From an uncultured Chloroflexales bacterium (GTDB taxonomy: Bacteria; Chloroflexota; Chloroflexia; Chloroflexales; Chloroflexaceae): a stretch of DNA of 61,354 nt. Every line of letters begins with the position of its first letter. Position 1 is the first letter of the stretch. Location of the stretch: NCBI GenBank assembly GCA_937918935.1, contig CAKZSI010000055.1, positions 1 to 61,354 of the forward strand, given 5' to 3'. A program made the translations under genes and the position numbers. Shown piece after piece: positions 61,240-61,354 of the stretch. Under the pieces are notes generated by a model. It was given only the letters and a program-made list of their open reading frames with translations, did no database searches and was not told the DNA's origin.

Positions 61240-61354
61240 ATGTCCTCCTTGAAATACGTAACCTGTTCACCTGGTTCGCAGGGCCTGGGTGCTGCGTCTT
61301 CGAAGGGCTCTTGCAACGTCTTTGGGGCTTGCCCCAAACCCCGGGTGTTGCGTT

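Overview
This GC-rich window contains about 48 protein-coding genes. No rRNA, tRNA, CRISPR array, transposase or prophage gene was seen. The proteins (RecA, PyrG, the RpoD-type sigma factor, a MacAB-like efflux operon in a lineage without a classical outer membrane, DUF427, DUF1616 and several proteins I do not recognise from other phyla) look like a chromosome of Chloroflexota, class Chloroflexia, probably order Chloroflexales. This placement rests on family resemblance only; no search was run.

Layout. (1) 239-10749: surface-glycan cluster with two GT2 and two GT4 glycosyltransferases, a polysaccharide pyruvyl transferase-like protein, a GT39-like membrane protein, a DUF1616 protein, a Wzx-like flippase and a 75-aa two-helix membrane protein. 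(2) 10817-12031: CPBP-type membrane protein fused to an XRE helix-turn-helix. (3) 12219-19217: promoter-led run of a 49-aa protein, a large repeat-containing protein, a HEAT-repeat protein, a PIG-L deacetylase, a FemAB-like transferase and a MurE-like ligase, suggesting an envelope role. (4) 19443-23514: MATE transporter, dihydroorotate dehydrogenase-like protein, Fe-S type regulator (SufR-like) and superoxide dismutase. (5) 23623-30296, minus strand: dipeptide-type ABC importer and a DUF427 protein. (6) 30752-37595: recA-recX, an MBL-fold hydrolase, a structured-RNA candidate, pyrG, a zinc-ribbon protein and the main sigma factor. (7) 37855-47528: psuG, carboxyltransferase, uvrC, metallophosphoesterase, purB, HU and an FAD amine oxidase. 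(8) 48220-52055: heterodimeric ABC exporter with one degenerate ATP site. (9) 52190-54424: GDPD phosphodiesterase, a tiny SWIM zinc-finger gene behind an attenuator-like leader, and a glucosaminidase. (10) 54676-59688: TetR regulator and MacAB-like efflux operon. (11) 59767-61239: succinate-semialdehyde dehydrogenase.

The most unusual features are non-coding. Three families of short palindromes recur between genes across the window: A, GGGGAAACCNGGTTTCCCC (14 copies); B, GGGAGGGC-N3-GCCCTCCC (about 16 copies); and C, GCGGC-GAA-GCCGC (4 copies). B and C often occur together as a B-C composite. One A copy doubles as the recA terminator, three stand in a row inside the efflux operon, and one B copy lies within the 3' end of the TetR coding region. 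Two candidate RNA devices also stand out: a 16-codon leader peptide whose stop codon falls inside an intrinsic terminator upstream of the SWIM gene, and a multi-stem transcript with its own terminator upstream of pyrG.
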